Shown here piece by piece: positions 43,001 to 51,954 of a stretch of DNA of 64,000 bases. Origin of the DNA: Methylococcales bacterium (GTDB lineage: Bacteria; Pseudomonadota; Gammaproteobacteria; Methylococcales; Methylomonadaceae); contig JAPLRR010000043.1 of the NCBI GenBank assembly GCA_026399075.1, positions 1 through 64,000 of the forward strand, in the 5' to 3' direction. The position numbers and the translations under genes were made by a program. The stretch's first letter is position 1. Each line of letters starts with the position of its first letter. Under the pieces are notes generated by a model. The model had not been told where the DNA came from, ran no database searches, and was given only the letters and a program-made list of their open reading frames with translations.

Positions 43001-43269
43001 AAAGCACTGTCCAAATCACGGTCATTGATGCGGCCTTGCTGGTAAAAATGGCGGCTTTGGTCTTCAGGAAGATAGCCGCAAATCCCTGTTAAGGCCTCTG
43101 AGGCCGCCAATGCCTCTTCAAAAGGCAAATGCTGATAACCATGCAAGGTATTGTGATGGACAAAATCCAGTATCGGGGCTTGCCCAGGCAACACATGGTC
43201 CAAATGGTTTAGCGTGGCGATGATATGCCCACGTTGATCATTTACATTAAAAGCTGCTGACATAGCCAC
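40012..43269 (-). CDS. dabA: DabA/DUF2309 (UPF0753) inorganic carbon uptake protein
   Basis: 1085 aa; [57 protein letters not shown]. Confidence 0.92.
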   Translation of the reverse strand: [1085 protein letters not shown]

Positions 43270-44742
43270 CTACAACAACCGCAAACTGATTTGCTGGTTC
43301 ATTTGCGCAATACTCGCCGCTGATAGCCCGATAAAAGGCGCAGGCACCAAGCCGAACAAAATAATTCCGGCCAACAGGACACTTGCCGCCAGTGCTTCGG
43401 TAAGATTAAGGTCAGGTATATGCTGCATCTGGGGTTTAACCGTGCCGGTAAACAACAGGCCAATAGTGCGTAAAGCATAAGCGGCGCTAATTAAGGCACT
43501 GATGCTAAAAAACACCATCAGCCCACCCCATTCCTGAAAGCCGCCAATCAGCGCGTATAATTCGGCGATAAATCCCACCGTACCCGGCAAGCCCATTGCC
43601 GCCAACAAAGTGATGGTCATCAATAAGGCAAATCGCGGCATAACTTGGACAAGTGAGCTGTAATCTTGGATATTTCGGGTATGGGTGCGTTCATAAAGTA
43701 AACCCACCAACAAGAACATAGCCCCGGCAATCAGGCCGTGGGCGGTCATTTGCAAAACCGCGCCAGTCATTCCCGCTTCATTTAGGGTGGCAATCCCCAA
43801 TAACACCAAGCCCATGTGGCTAACAGAGGAATAAGCCACCATCGCTTTAAGGTCAGTTTGCCGCCAAGCCAACAGCGCCCCGTAAATCATCCCGAACAAA
43901 GCCAAAAAAACCAACATGGGCTGCAAAATATGCGCGGCTTCCGGCAACATGGACACCGCCCGAATCAAGCCATAAGCACCCATCTTCAACAAAATGCCTG
44001 ACAACAAAATACTGACTGGACTAGGTGCTTCAACATGCGCAAGCGGTAACCAGCCATGCAGCGGAAAAATCGGCATCTTAACGCCAAAGCCAATTAAAAA
44101 CCCCAACAGCACCAAAATCTGCTCTAGTCTGGGCATGTCTTGTGCCGCTTGGTGCATAGTAGTCATTAAAGAGCCGCTATGCTCAAGATCATATTGGCTA
44201 ATCGCCAATAGGCTGATGAGCATGAACACCGACCCGCCCATGGTGTACAGCACAAAACTTAAGCTCGCCGCATGTCGGCGTTTACCGCCCCAACGGCCTA
44301 TCAGAAAAAACAAGGGGATTAAGGTCACTTCCCAGAAAATATAAAACAAGGCCCAGTCTTGCGCCAAAAAGACACCCAACATGCCAAATTCAAGTATTAG
44401 CAAACAGATATGATAACCCTTGACACTGCTGGAAACGGACAAGGATGCCAACATGGCAATTGACGTAAGCAAGGTCGCCAACACCAGCATTGGCAAAGAC
44501 AAGCCATCAATACCCAATGCGTAAGCACTGCCAAGATCGGGGTTGAGCGGAAAATATTCGCTAAATTGTAAGGCCGCACTCTGTTGGTCATAGCAGCCCA
44601 CCAAATAACAGCTAATAATAAAAGCCAGTGTTGTAAACACTAGGCCAAACAAACGGATGACGCGGATATGCTGGCCAGGAATAAAGGCCAATAGCAAAAC
44701 GCCAACAGCCGGCGTCCATAGCAGCAGGCTAAGTATCCCCAT
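43270..44742 (-). CDS. NuoM-like proton-translocating subunit upstream of dabA
   Basis: YIFWEVTLIPLFFLIGRWGG; GFGVKMPIFPLHGWLPLAHVEAPSPVS; abuts dabA. Confidence 0.9.
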   Translation of the reverse strand: MGILSLLLWTPAVGVLLLAFIPGQHIRVIRLFGLVFTTLAFIISCYLVGCYDQQSAALQFSEYFPLNPDLGSAYALGIDGLSLPMLVLATLLTSIAMLASLSVSSSVKGYHICLLILEFGMLGVFLAQDWALFYIFWEVTLIPLFFLIGRWGGKRRHAASLSFVLYTMGGSVFMLISLLAISQYDLEHSGSLMTTMHQAAQDMPRLEQILVLLGFLIGFGVKMPIFPLHGWLPLAHVEAPSPVSILLSGILLKMGAYGLIRAVSMLPEAAHILQPMLVFLALFGMIYGALLAWRQTDLKAMVAYSSVSHMGLVLLGIATLNEAGMTGAVLQMTAHGLIAGAMFLLVGLLYERTHTRNIQDYSSLVQVMPRFALLMTITLLAAMGLPGTVGFIAELYALIGGFQEWGGLMVFFSISALISAAYALRTIGLLFTGTVKPQMQHIPDLNLTEALAASVLLAGIILFGLVPAPFIGLSAASIAQMNQQISLRLL

Positions 44743-44858
44743 GATTTCAATGTTCCTTTGGTCTGGCGTTAGTCAGTCAATTACAATGGCTGCAATTATA
44801 CGTTCAAGCAATTAATTGGCAAGCCAAAATAGGGGCTGCGGGTGCATTGGCGGCCATC

Positions 44859-45650
44859 TTAGTAAGAACGGGTTGCCATTTCCAAACCACTTAACGATCC
44901 GGGCAAGCGGCTTACACCCGTATCAACACGGCCATCAGCATACAAGTTCAGCCAACGGTAGCCGGGGCTGCTGGTATCCAAGCTAAAGCTGGCGCTTTCA
45001 GGGGTAAATTGGAAACACGTTGATGGTGTGCCCAAGATGCGGGTGTCACCCTGCATAACATCCATGACCTGATGGATATGGCCGTTGGTGATAACTTTAA
45101 TTTGCGGATATTTTGCACACATTGCCAGCAATTCGGGGCTGTTTTCTATGAGCATGGTGTCTAGCCAAGCACTTTGCGTTGGCACGCAATGATGGTGGAC
45201 GGCCACTAAAGCCTTATGGTCTGGCAGATCCCGCAGACATTCTTCAAGGAACATCAGTTCCTGTTCAGCCAAGCGTCCTCCAGGAGCCCCCGGTATTTGG
45301 CTGTTTAGGCAAACCAACTGCCAGTGTTCAAACACCATTTGCCTGCGGCAACTGACCTGGCCCGCATTTAAAACTTGCTGCATAAGGCCAAAATCATCAT
45401 GGTTGCCTGGCAAGCAAATACTAGGGGTTGGAAAAGCGTTAAGGATTTGTTGGATACGCTGGTAACTGGCTGCACACGGCTCTTGGGTAAGATCACCCGT
45501 CACGATAATCAAATCAAACTGGCCGTGTTCAGCAAAAGCCTGAGCAAGTACCGCCTGGAAATAGACCTCGGTGTTGATGCCCAAAAAGGTATCATCCAAT
45601 CCCGGCATGATATGCAAGTCGGTTAGTTGTAATAGGGACAAAGGTTTCAT
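44859..45650 (-). CDS. cpdA: 3',5'-cyclic-AMP phosphodiesterase CpdA-like
   Basis: LLQLTDLHIM; VTGDLTQE; LPGNHDDFG; HHHCVPTQSAWLDT; NGHIHQ. Confidence 0.92.
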   Translation of the reverse strand: MKPLSLLQLTDLHIMPGLDDTFLGINTEVYFQAVLAQAFAEHGQFDLIIVTGDLTQEPCAASYQRIQQILNAFPTPSICLPGNHDDFGLMQQVLNAGQVSCRRQMVFEHWQLVCLNSQIPGAPGGRLAEQELMFLEECLRDLPDHKALVAVHHHCVPTQSAWLDTMLIENSPELLAMCAKYPQIKVITNGHIHQVMDVMQGDTRILGTPSTCFQFTPESASFSLDTSSPGYRWLNLYADGRVDTGVSRLPGSLSGLEMATRSY

Positions 45651-45658
45651 AGTGGCGC

Positions 45659-46975
45659 TTAAACTATCGGTTTACAAAGAATCTTAGAATTTCTTTGCGG
45701 GTTATACAGCCCCTTGAGCGGTTCAGGAAGGCTGTGGATATCCGTCGCCAAAAAACCGCGCTCAATAAACCAGTGCATGGTTTGCGTGGACAACACAAAT
45801 AATTTATCCAGCTTCAGTTGTTGGGCTTTGCGGTGGACATATTCCAACATCCTATTACCACGCGCCCCGCCTTGATAATCGGGATGCACGGCCAGGCAAG
45901 CAATGGCGCCGCACTGCTCTTGGCCATAAACATGCAAAGCGGTGCAACCGATAATCAGGCCATCCCTTTCGATGATAATGTAATCGGCTATTTCCATTTC
46001 AATTTTTTCCCTAGAGCGTTTGGCTAAAATGCCTTGTTGTTCCAAGGGTTTGATCAATTCCAAAATACCGCCAATATCGCCTAGCGTGGCGGGGCGCAGC
46101 TCTTCAAACGGTGTCGAGCTAACCAAGGTGCCAATCCCATCCCGGCTAAACAACTCCAATAACAAAGCGCCATTGATAGTGCGGTTAAGCAAATGGACAC
46201 GCCCAATCCCAGCATGGCAACATTCCATCGCCGTCTTAAGTGGGAAACTAATGGCATCAGAAAGCGCGGGATATTGCTGCAAGAACCCGCCAGCCTCAGC
46301 ACTGGTCATTTGCCGCACTTGTTCTCCGTTATCGGGGTTGCAACAGGTTTCCTCAGTCAGCAAAATCAATTTTTCAGCCTTTAAGGCAATCGCAACCGCC
46401 ATCGCCACCTGTTCAGCCGACAAATTGAACACATCGCCACTAGGCGAATAGCCTATCGGCGAAATCAGCACGACATTATTTTGGTCCAGTTGCTGATGGA
46501 TGGCCGCGCTATCAACCCGGCGCACTTCGCCGGTATGGCAATAGTCAACGCCGTCAATCACACCGATGGGTTTGGCGGTAACAAAATTGCCTGAGGCCAC
46601 TTTTAGGCCGCATCCGGCCATGGGTGAATTTGCCAAACCCATAGATAACAAAGCTTCAATTTCCACACGCACCAAACCGGCGGCTTCTTTTACACATTGC
46701 AAAGCCAAGGCATCCGTAATGCGCAGATGCTTATGGAAACGGGGCGCGGATGCGGCATTAGCCAACCGTTGCCCTACCTGCGGGCGTATGCCATGAACCA
46801 GCACCAAGCGGATACCCAAGCTACTAAGCAAGGCAAAATCCTGGACATGATGGTCAAAATCGTCTGCCATCACGGCTTCACCGCCGAAAGAAATGACAAA
46901 GGTTTTATTGCGGTGTGCTTGTATATAAGGCGAAGAGCCCCTAAACCAGCTGACAAAAGATTTTTGTGATTCCAT
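45659..46975 (-). CDS. argA: Amino-acid N-acetyltransferase
   Basis: AAK domain (VLVHGIRPQV) fused to GNAT domain (LAVHPDYQGGARGNRMLEYV). Confidence 0.94.
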   Translation of the reverse strand: MESQKSFVSWFRGSSPYIQAHRNKTFVISFGGEAVMADDFDHHVQDFALLSSLGIRLVLVHGIRPQVGQRLANAASAPRFHKHLRITDALALQCVKEAAGLVRVEIEALLSMGLANSPMAGCGLKVASGNFVTAKPIGVIDGVDYCHTGEVRRVDSAAIHQQLDQNNVVLISPIGYSPSGDVFNLSAEQVAMAVAIALKAEKLILLTEETCCNPDNGEQVRQMTSAEAGGFLQQYPALSDAISFPLKTAMECCHAGIGRVHLLNRTINGALLLELFSRDGIGTLVSSTPFEELRPATLGDIGGILELIKPLEQQGILAKRSREKIEMEIADYIIIERDGLIIGCTALHVYGQEQCGAIACLAVHPDYQGGARGNRMLEYVHRKAQQLKLDKLFVLSTQTMHWFIERGFLATDIHSLPEPLKGLYNPQRNSKILCKPIV

Positions 46976-47214
46976 AACTATGCAATTGATCGTAAGGGTG
47001 TGCAGGCTGCAACACCCATTGTACCTTCAAGTAAATAAAGCCTAAATTAAACAGACAGCTGGAGTACAAGGGCTTTAGACCTTTCCGTGCCGGCACTGAA
47101 ACCAAGGTTTAAGGCCCTTGTCCTACGCTTAACTGTGGGCAGTGCGTTAAGATGCCAACAAGCCAAAAGTGTGGCAATAACCAAAAGCACCCGCCTTTAC
47201 AGGCAACTAGATTA

Positions 47215-48486
47215 TCACCAAGCAAATTGAAAGGCATAAAAAACTGATGCCAAAAATAGAAAACCTAGCCACACTGCCGCCAACAAAACCGAACGGTTAC
47301 GCGCCAAGGCAACGGCATAAGCCGCCTTCAACAAATTATTACTGCCACTGGCCAAAATGACTGCTGGCACAATAACTTTATCCGCCACCGAAAAATCACC
47401 GCTGAGCAAGGACAAAATAAACGGGTCAATATCCGTCAAGCCAACCACCATAGCCAGCGTTTTTAAACCTTGGTCACCAAAATTGCTGGTCACATAATGG
47501 GTCAAAAAGGTAAACAGCATAAACAACAAGGCAAATATAATCGCCGTTGACAATTCCAAGGGATGTTTGACTTCACTAAAATCATGCAACTCAGGGGCGT
47601 GGTTCTTGATCGTGAGCAAACCCACTATCGCCAACAAACACATAGCAATGATAATACTAAAGGGGATAAGCAGCTGAGCCGCCACGCCACGGTCAAACAC
47701 AAAAATAATGGCCAACAAACGGATATACATCATCGTGGTTGCCATAATCAAGGCTGACGATACTTGCCGCCCAGACAAGCTAGTCAGCTCATGCGCCCTA
47801 CGCGCGATAATAATAGTCGCGGCTGTGCTGGAATAAAATCCGCCCAGCAGACCCGTGATTAACAGCCCACGGCTTTTGAAAAAATACGTGTTGGACAGAT
47901 AACTGAGATAAGAAAAACCTGAAACAATGATAACCGCAAGCCAAACCCGATAATATGTGACAGGCAACACATCCGCTATCGGATGATCCGGCAATAAGGG
48001 CAAAATAACCCCGGAAATGATAAGAAACTTGGCTAAAGTGACTATCTCTTCATTATCCAACTGGTCGGAAATACGATGGATCAGCGGCTTTTCGCCCAAT
48101 ACCACAATCAACACGACAATAAACAGCACCAAAAACCAGTTGGGAAATGTACTGGCAATAGGCCCTATTAAATAGATCAATAACGCAAACAGCGTACTGA
48201 ACATCGAAAAGAATTTTTCCCCGGACAAACGCCAATAAAACACCGTCAGCAGCCCACCCAACAACAGCAACCCCGCTGCAAACAACAGTCTGGTAGGGTC
48301 TACCGCATACAGCACAAAGCCCAAAACGCCGATGAGGATAAAAGTCCGCGTGCTGCCAAAATGAAGCTTGTAGTCATTCGCGTGATGGTAGCTCCTAAAC
48401 TCTAGCCCAACTACAAATGAAAAAGCCACAGTCAGGGCAAATTGCACCAACAACGGTGGGATGGCGTTGTAAAATTCCATTAACAT
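47215..48486 (-). CDS. MgtC/DUF4010-family membrane protein
   Basis: FVVGLEFRSYHHANDYKLHFGSTRTFILIGVLGF; multiple TM segments. Confidence 0.85.
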   Translation of the reverse strand: MLMEFYNAIPPLLVQFALTVAFSFVVGLEFRSYHHANDYKLHFGSTRTFILIGVLGFVLYAVDPTRLLFAAGLLLLGGLLTVFYWRLSGEKFFSMFSTLFALLIYLIGPIASTFPNWFLVLFIVVLIVVLGEKPLIHRISDQLDNEEIVTLAKFLIISGVILPLLPDHPIADVLPVTYYRVWLAVIIVSGFSYLSYLSNTYFFKSRGLLITGLLGGFYSSTAATIIIARRAHELTSLSGRQVSSALIMATTMMYIRLLAIIFVFDRGVAAQLLIPFSIIIAMCLLAIVGLLTIKNHAPELHDFSEVKHPLELSTAIIFALLFMLFTFLTHYVTSNFGDQGLKTLAMVVGLTDIDPFILSLLSGDFSVADKVIVPAVILASGSNNLLKAAYAVALARNRSVLLAAVWLGFLFLASVFYAFQFAW

Positions 48487-48521
48487 TCAGCAGGCAAACT
48501 GCCCACGCAATTAATAGCCAC

Positions 48522-49100
48522 CTAAACGACCCGGTGTTTCAAACTAATGCTCAGCAACGACCAGCCACCAAACACCATATTAATACCAAACAGCAAACCA
48601 ATTAACCATTCCGCCGTACCTGGCCAGCCCATCCAAACCACTATCGCCAAAATGAGGGCCGTCAAACCACTGAACAAAATCGCCCCCCAATGCGCCAAAG
48701 GCCGCATCATAAAAGCAAAGGCAATTTTAGCAATGCCTTCCATACCAAAAAACAGCGCCATCAGCAGCGTTAAAGTCAGTATGCCTTCCAAAGGCTGGCT
48801 CAGGAACAAATAGCCAATCAGTGCCTGCAACACCCCCATAAACAGCCATAAGCCAAACCCCGGCATCTGGTGAAACATTACCGCCCTAGTAATCAGCATC
48901 ACCCCACCAAACAGCAATATCCACCCTAAAGTGACCACAATGGCGACCGTAAAAAACTGCGGCACCACTATCGCAACCAGCCCCAACAGAATAAGGAACA
49001 ACCCTTCTGCAAAAAACAACTTCCAATGAGTTTGGAAATAATGCTGCATTTTGAGCTGCATTTGTTTTATATCAATCGTAACCCTGTCATTATCAATCAT
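48522..49100 (-). CDS. HdeD-family membrane protein
   Basis: About six TM; WKLFFAEGLFLILLGLVAIVVPQFFTVAIVVTLGWILLFGGVMLI. Confidence 0.88.
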   Translation of the reverse strand: MIDNDRVTIDIKQMQLKMQHYFQTHWKLFFAEGLFLILLGLVAIVVPQFFTVAIVVTLGWILLFGGVMLITRAVMFHQMPGFGLWLFMGVLQALIGYLFLSQPLEGILTLTLLMALFFGMEGIAKIAFAFMMRPLAHWGAILFSGLTALILAIVVWMGWPGTAEWLIGLLFGINMVFGGWSLLSISLKHRVV

Positions 49101-49545
49101 GGCGATTCCCCTAAATGGTTAGTGGCCTACCAGTTACATAGGCATAAGGTTTGCACGGCCTGTAGATGCGGTTTTTCCCTACCGCTACTTACGGGCTATG
49201 TTATGCACGTTCCCAAGCAACTATACAGCATATCGCCAAAGATTGCGGGGCTAGTCCACCTTTCCATAGTGCATGAAATCCGCTTAAATTTTAGCATAAG
49301 GGTAAAAGACCTTCTGCTTAACGGTCAACCGCGCCGCGTTGAAATTGTCGGCATTTCCTTGAATTAATCCCGAAATGAACTAGACTTATAAAGGTTGTAA
49401 CAAAGAAGGGTGCATGGCTGGAGGAGTAGATTGTTTGATAGGTTTACTGAGGTTCTTTAGGTTGTGCTAAATAATTCTATGCGAATGTATTTTAAGTATG
49501 TTTACATTTTTTAAGGCGTTTTGGCTTCCTATTTGACATAATGCT

Positions 49546-50820
49546 TTGTACCAAATAGGATGTTTTATTTTGGTTAGGCTCGTTGTGGAAAACACAAACA
49601 CACTTACCGCTTTCACTTCTTCAGCTTTATCGATTGAAAAGCCCGGAAAAAATTGTATTTTTTGTGGCACACCGCTCGAAACACATAACACAGAAATTAT
49701 TCCTTCCCCACGCTACACTAATGATGCCTCTTATAAATCATGGACACAAATGATATGCAATATATGTGGATGGTGGACTCTGAATTATTTAGCGTTAAAC
49801 GATGACCCTTCGGATAACGGTCTTCTCAGCTTTTCCCATGCCCTTGCGATTCAACAACGTTTCAATATCGACAGTATTGAAGCCCCCGTTAAGGAGATCA
49901 GACGATACCTTGCTGAAAGGTTTGAGAGCCGATTCGATATTCACCCCAGAAAACTTGAAGAATTAGTTGCCGATATATTTAAAGATCATGCTCATAAAAT
50001 TGAATTAACTTCCTATTCGAAGGATGGTGGAGTTGACCTATATTTGTTGTACTCTGAAAATTCAGAGCCGGTCGCTGTTCAGGTAAAACGAAACAAACGA
50101 ACCAGGAAAATCGGAGTTAAGGAAATTGATACATTTCTGGGTACGCTTGTGCGAAATTGTGTACACAAAGGTATATTTATCACAACCTCTGACTATACCA
50201 AAGGGGCAAAAACAGCTGCGTCGGCTTTAAAATTAAAGGAGCAATCGTATTTTCTCGAACTTTGGAAGCCAGAAAATCTTTTCGATGCCTTAAAATTAAA
50301 CTGTCAATTTCATACTCGATCTGCTGACATCGCTTGGAATCTTAGAAACCTTATGCCGATAGAGGATGAAAAGTCTGGGGATTGGTATGGTGGAGAAAAT
50401 TGGCCAGTTCAAGAACGCTCAATTGCTCATATTGAGTGGTGGATTTCTCAAGTCTCTCATTATTGCAAAGCGTGTTTGCCGATACCGACTCCATCAGAAA
50501 TTTTGCCTAAAGCTGCTTCTAGAAGCCAAGTTTTGGAATGGTTAGCACAATATTGCGACGATGAACTATGCGAAGTTTGGAGCTTAGCAAAGGAACCGAT
50601 ATATTTATATTGCCAGTATGGGAAAATAGGATGTATTAAAAAAGGGACAAGGCTAATTGTGAGTGGTGCAGAGAGACACGAAGATTTTACCAAAGAAGAT
50701 AGGTGGTATGTTTACGCGGGTTATAGCGGAAGAGGTGGCGAGATTCATATAGAATCTGTTATCAAGATTGCCCCTCGCTCATTTTCTGCCCGTGACTTTG
50801 TTAATTCTGTAACTCGGTAA
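49546..50820 (+). CDS. Mrr-like PD-(D/E)XK restriction endonuclease with N-terminal CxxC...CxxC motif
   Basis: CIFCGTP...ICNICGWW; KLEELVADIFKDHAHKIELTSYSKDGGVDLYLLYSENSEPVAVQVKRNK; GIFITTSDYTKGAKTAA. Confidence 0.82.
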   Translation: MYQIGCFILVRLVVENTNTLTAFTSSALSIEKPGKNCIFCGTPLETHNTEIIPSPRYTNDASYKSWTQMICNICGWWTLNYLALNDDPSDNGLLSFSHALAIQQRFNIDSIEAPVKEIRRYLAERFESRFDIHPRKLEELVADIFKDHAHKIELTSYSKDGGVDLYLLYSENSEPVAVQVKRNKRTRKIGVKEIDTFLGTLVRNCVHKGIFITTSDYTKGAKTAASALKLKEQSYFLELWKPENLFDALKLNCQFHTRSADIAWNLRNLMPIEDEKSGDWYGGENWPVQERSIAHIEWWISQVSHYCKACLPIPTPSEILPKAASRSQVLEWLAQYCDDELCEVWSLAKEPIYLYCQYGKIGCIKKGTRLIVSGAERHEDFTKEDRWYVYAGYSGRGGEIHIESVIKIAPRSFSARDFVNSVTR

Positions 50821-50905
50821 GGCGCAATGCATAATTCCTCGTTCCCAAGCTCCGCTTGGGAATGCCTACCCTCAAGCTCTGCTTGTTGAATTTGAATGTC
50901 CCCTT

Positions 50906-50940
50906 GCGCATCGCGCACCTTTACGGATGTTGCTTATCCG
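50906..50940 (+). repeat. Direct repeat flanking the brnT locus, left copy
   Basis: tgcgcatcgcgcacctttacggatgttgcttatcc; matches 51584-51618 with few differences. Confidence 0.75.
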
Positions 50941-50995
50941 ATTTCAAGTTACGGGGAAAACAATAGCGTGATAGCCATAAAATAAGAGAATTTTA

Positions 50996-51271
50996 ATGGA
51001 ATTTGAATGGAACTTACAAAAAGCAGAGATTAATTTCAAAAAACATGCTATCACCTTTGAAGAAGCAATTACGGTATTTGGCGATTATCTATCTTTAACT
51101 TATCCTGATGTACAGCATTCGATCCAAGAAACACGTTACATTATTATTGGCGTTTCTGATAAAAATAGAATATTGATTATTTCCCACACCCAACGTGGAG
51201 AAACCATCAGAATTATTAGCGCCCGACAGGCGACAAAACAAGAGCGAGATTTTTATGAATCAGGAAAATAG
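50996..51271 (+). CDS. brnT: BrnT (DUF497)-family toxin
   Basis: MEFEWNLQKAEINFKKHAITFEEAITVFGD; ISHTQRGETIRIISARQATKQERDFYE. Confidence 0.93.
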   Translation: MEFEWNLQKAEINFKKHAITFEEAITVFGDYLSLTYPDVQHSIQETRYIIIGVSDKNRILIISHTQRGETIRIISARQATKQERDFYESGK

Positions 51272-51482
51272 AGAAGAACTAGATGACGAACTTCAGGAAG
51301 AATATGACTTTTCCAAAATGGAAGGCGGTGTTCGTGGAAAATATGCAAAGCAATATCATGAAGGCGCAAAACTTATTATGCTTGAAGCTGATGTAGCAAA
51401 AATATTTCCTGACGCAAAATCGGTAAATGAAGCGTTGCGGGCGTTATCAAAAATTATCCTTCAACATCAGACAATTGCCTAA
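51255..51482 (+). CDS. Putative antitoxin partner of BrnT, not an obvious BrnA
   Basis: MNQENREELDDELQEEYDFSKMEGGVRGKYAKQYHEGAKLIMLEADVAKIFPDAKSVNEALRALSKIILQ; start reset from 51195; overlaps brnT. Confidence 0.75.
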   Translation: MNQENREELDDELQEEYDFSKMEGGVRGKYAKQYHEGAKLIMLEADVAKIFPDAKSVNEALRALSKIILQHQTIA

Positions 51483-51489
51483 CTCAATG

Positions 51490-51577
51490 GTAACTTCTCA
51501 TTAGTTGTTGGCAATGGCGGTAGACCTGCGAGGTTTTATAAACCTCGCAGGTCTTTATTCTGCCACTAATAAGAAGC
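51490..51577. repeat. MITE/REP-like nested palindrome
   Basis: Ends gTAACTTCTCATTAGT / ACTAATAAGAAG; inner 15-bp perfect stem AGACCTGCGAGGTTT tat AAACCTCGCAGGTCT. Confidence 0.7.
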
Positions 51578-51583
51578 CATAGG

Positions 51584-51618
51584 TGCGCATCGCGCACCTT
51601 TACAGATGTTGATAATCC
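51584..51618 (+). repeat. Direct repeat flanking the brnT locus, right copy
   Basis: tgcgcatcgcgcacctttacagatgttgataatcc. Confidence 0.75.
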
Positions 51619-51954
51619 CACGATCATGGATTCTGCGGCCATATCGCGGTTGGTTGTTCTCGTTCCTAAGCAAGTAGTACGTATGTTTTTACACCCTATC
51701 TAATTGAAAAATAAACCCGCAAGCCCGTTAGATGGATGGATAGTGCGATCACAAAACCCATCCGAAGCCCCAAAGATTTCGTGGCTTAATCAAGAAAATT
51801 CCAAAATCCCAAGCATTAGCCGTTCACCGTATAAGCGCCCTAAGCATCGTGTTTTTAGGGGCGGTAGCGCCCAACTTGCCCATCATTATTCATAAGTTAC
51901 CAATCACTAGGCCATTATGCGGTAAAATTGTTTTCTTTTTTACTGACATGGCAC

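Noticed and set aside
51195-51254. Upstream start for the BrnT partner
   Set aside because: The extension (MEKPSELLAPDRRQNKSEIF) is the out-of-frame 3' end of brnT; the ATG at 51255 fits the family and a short overlap better.
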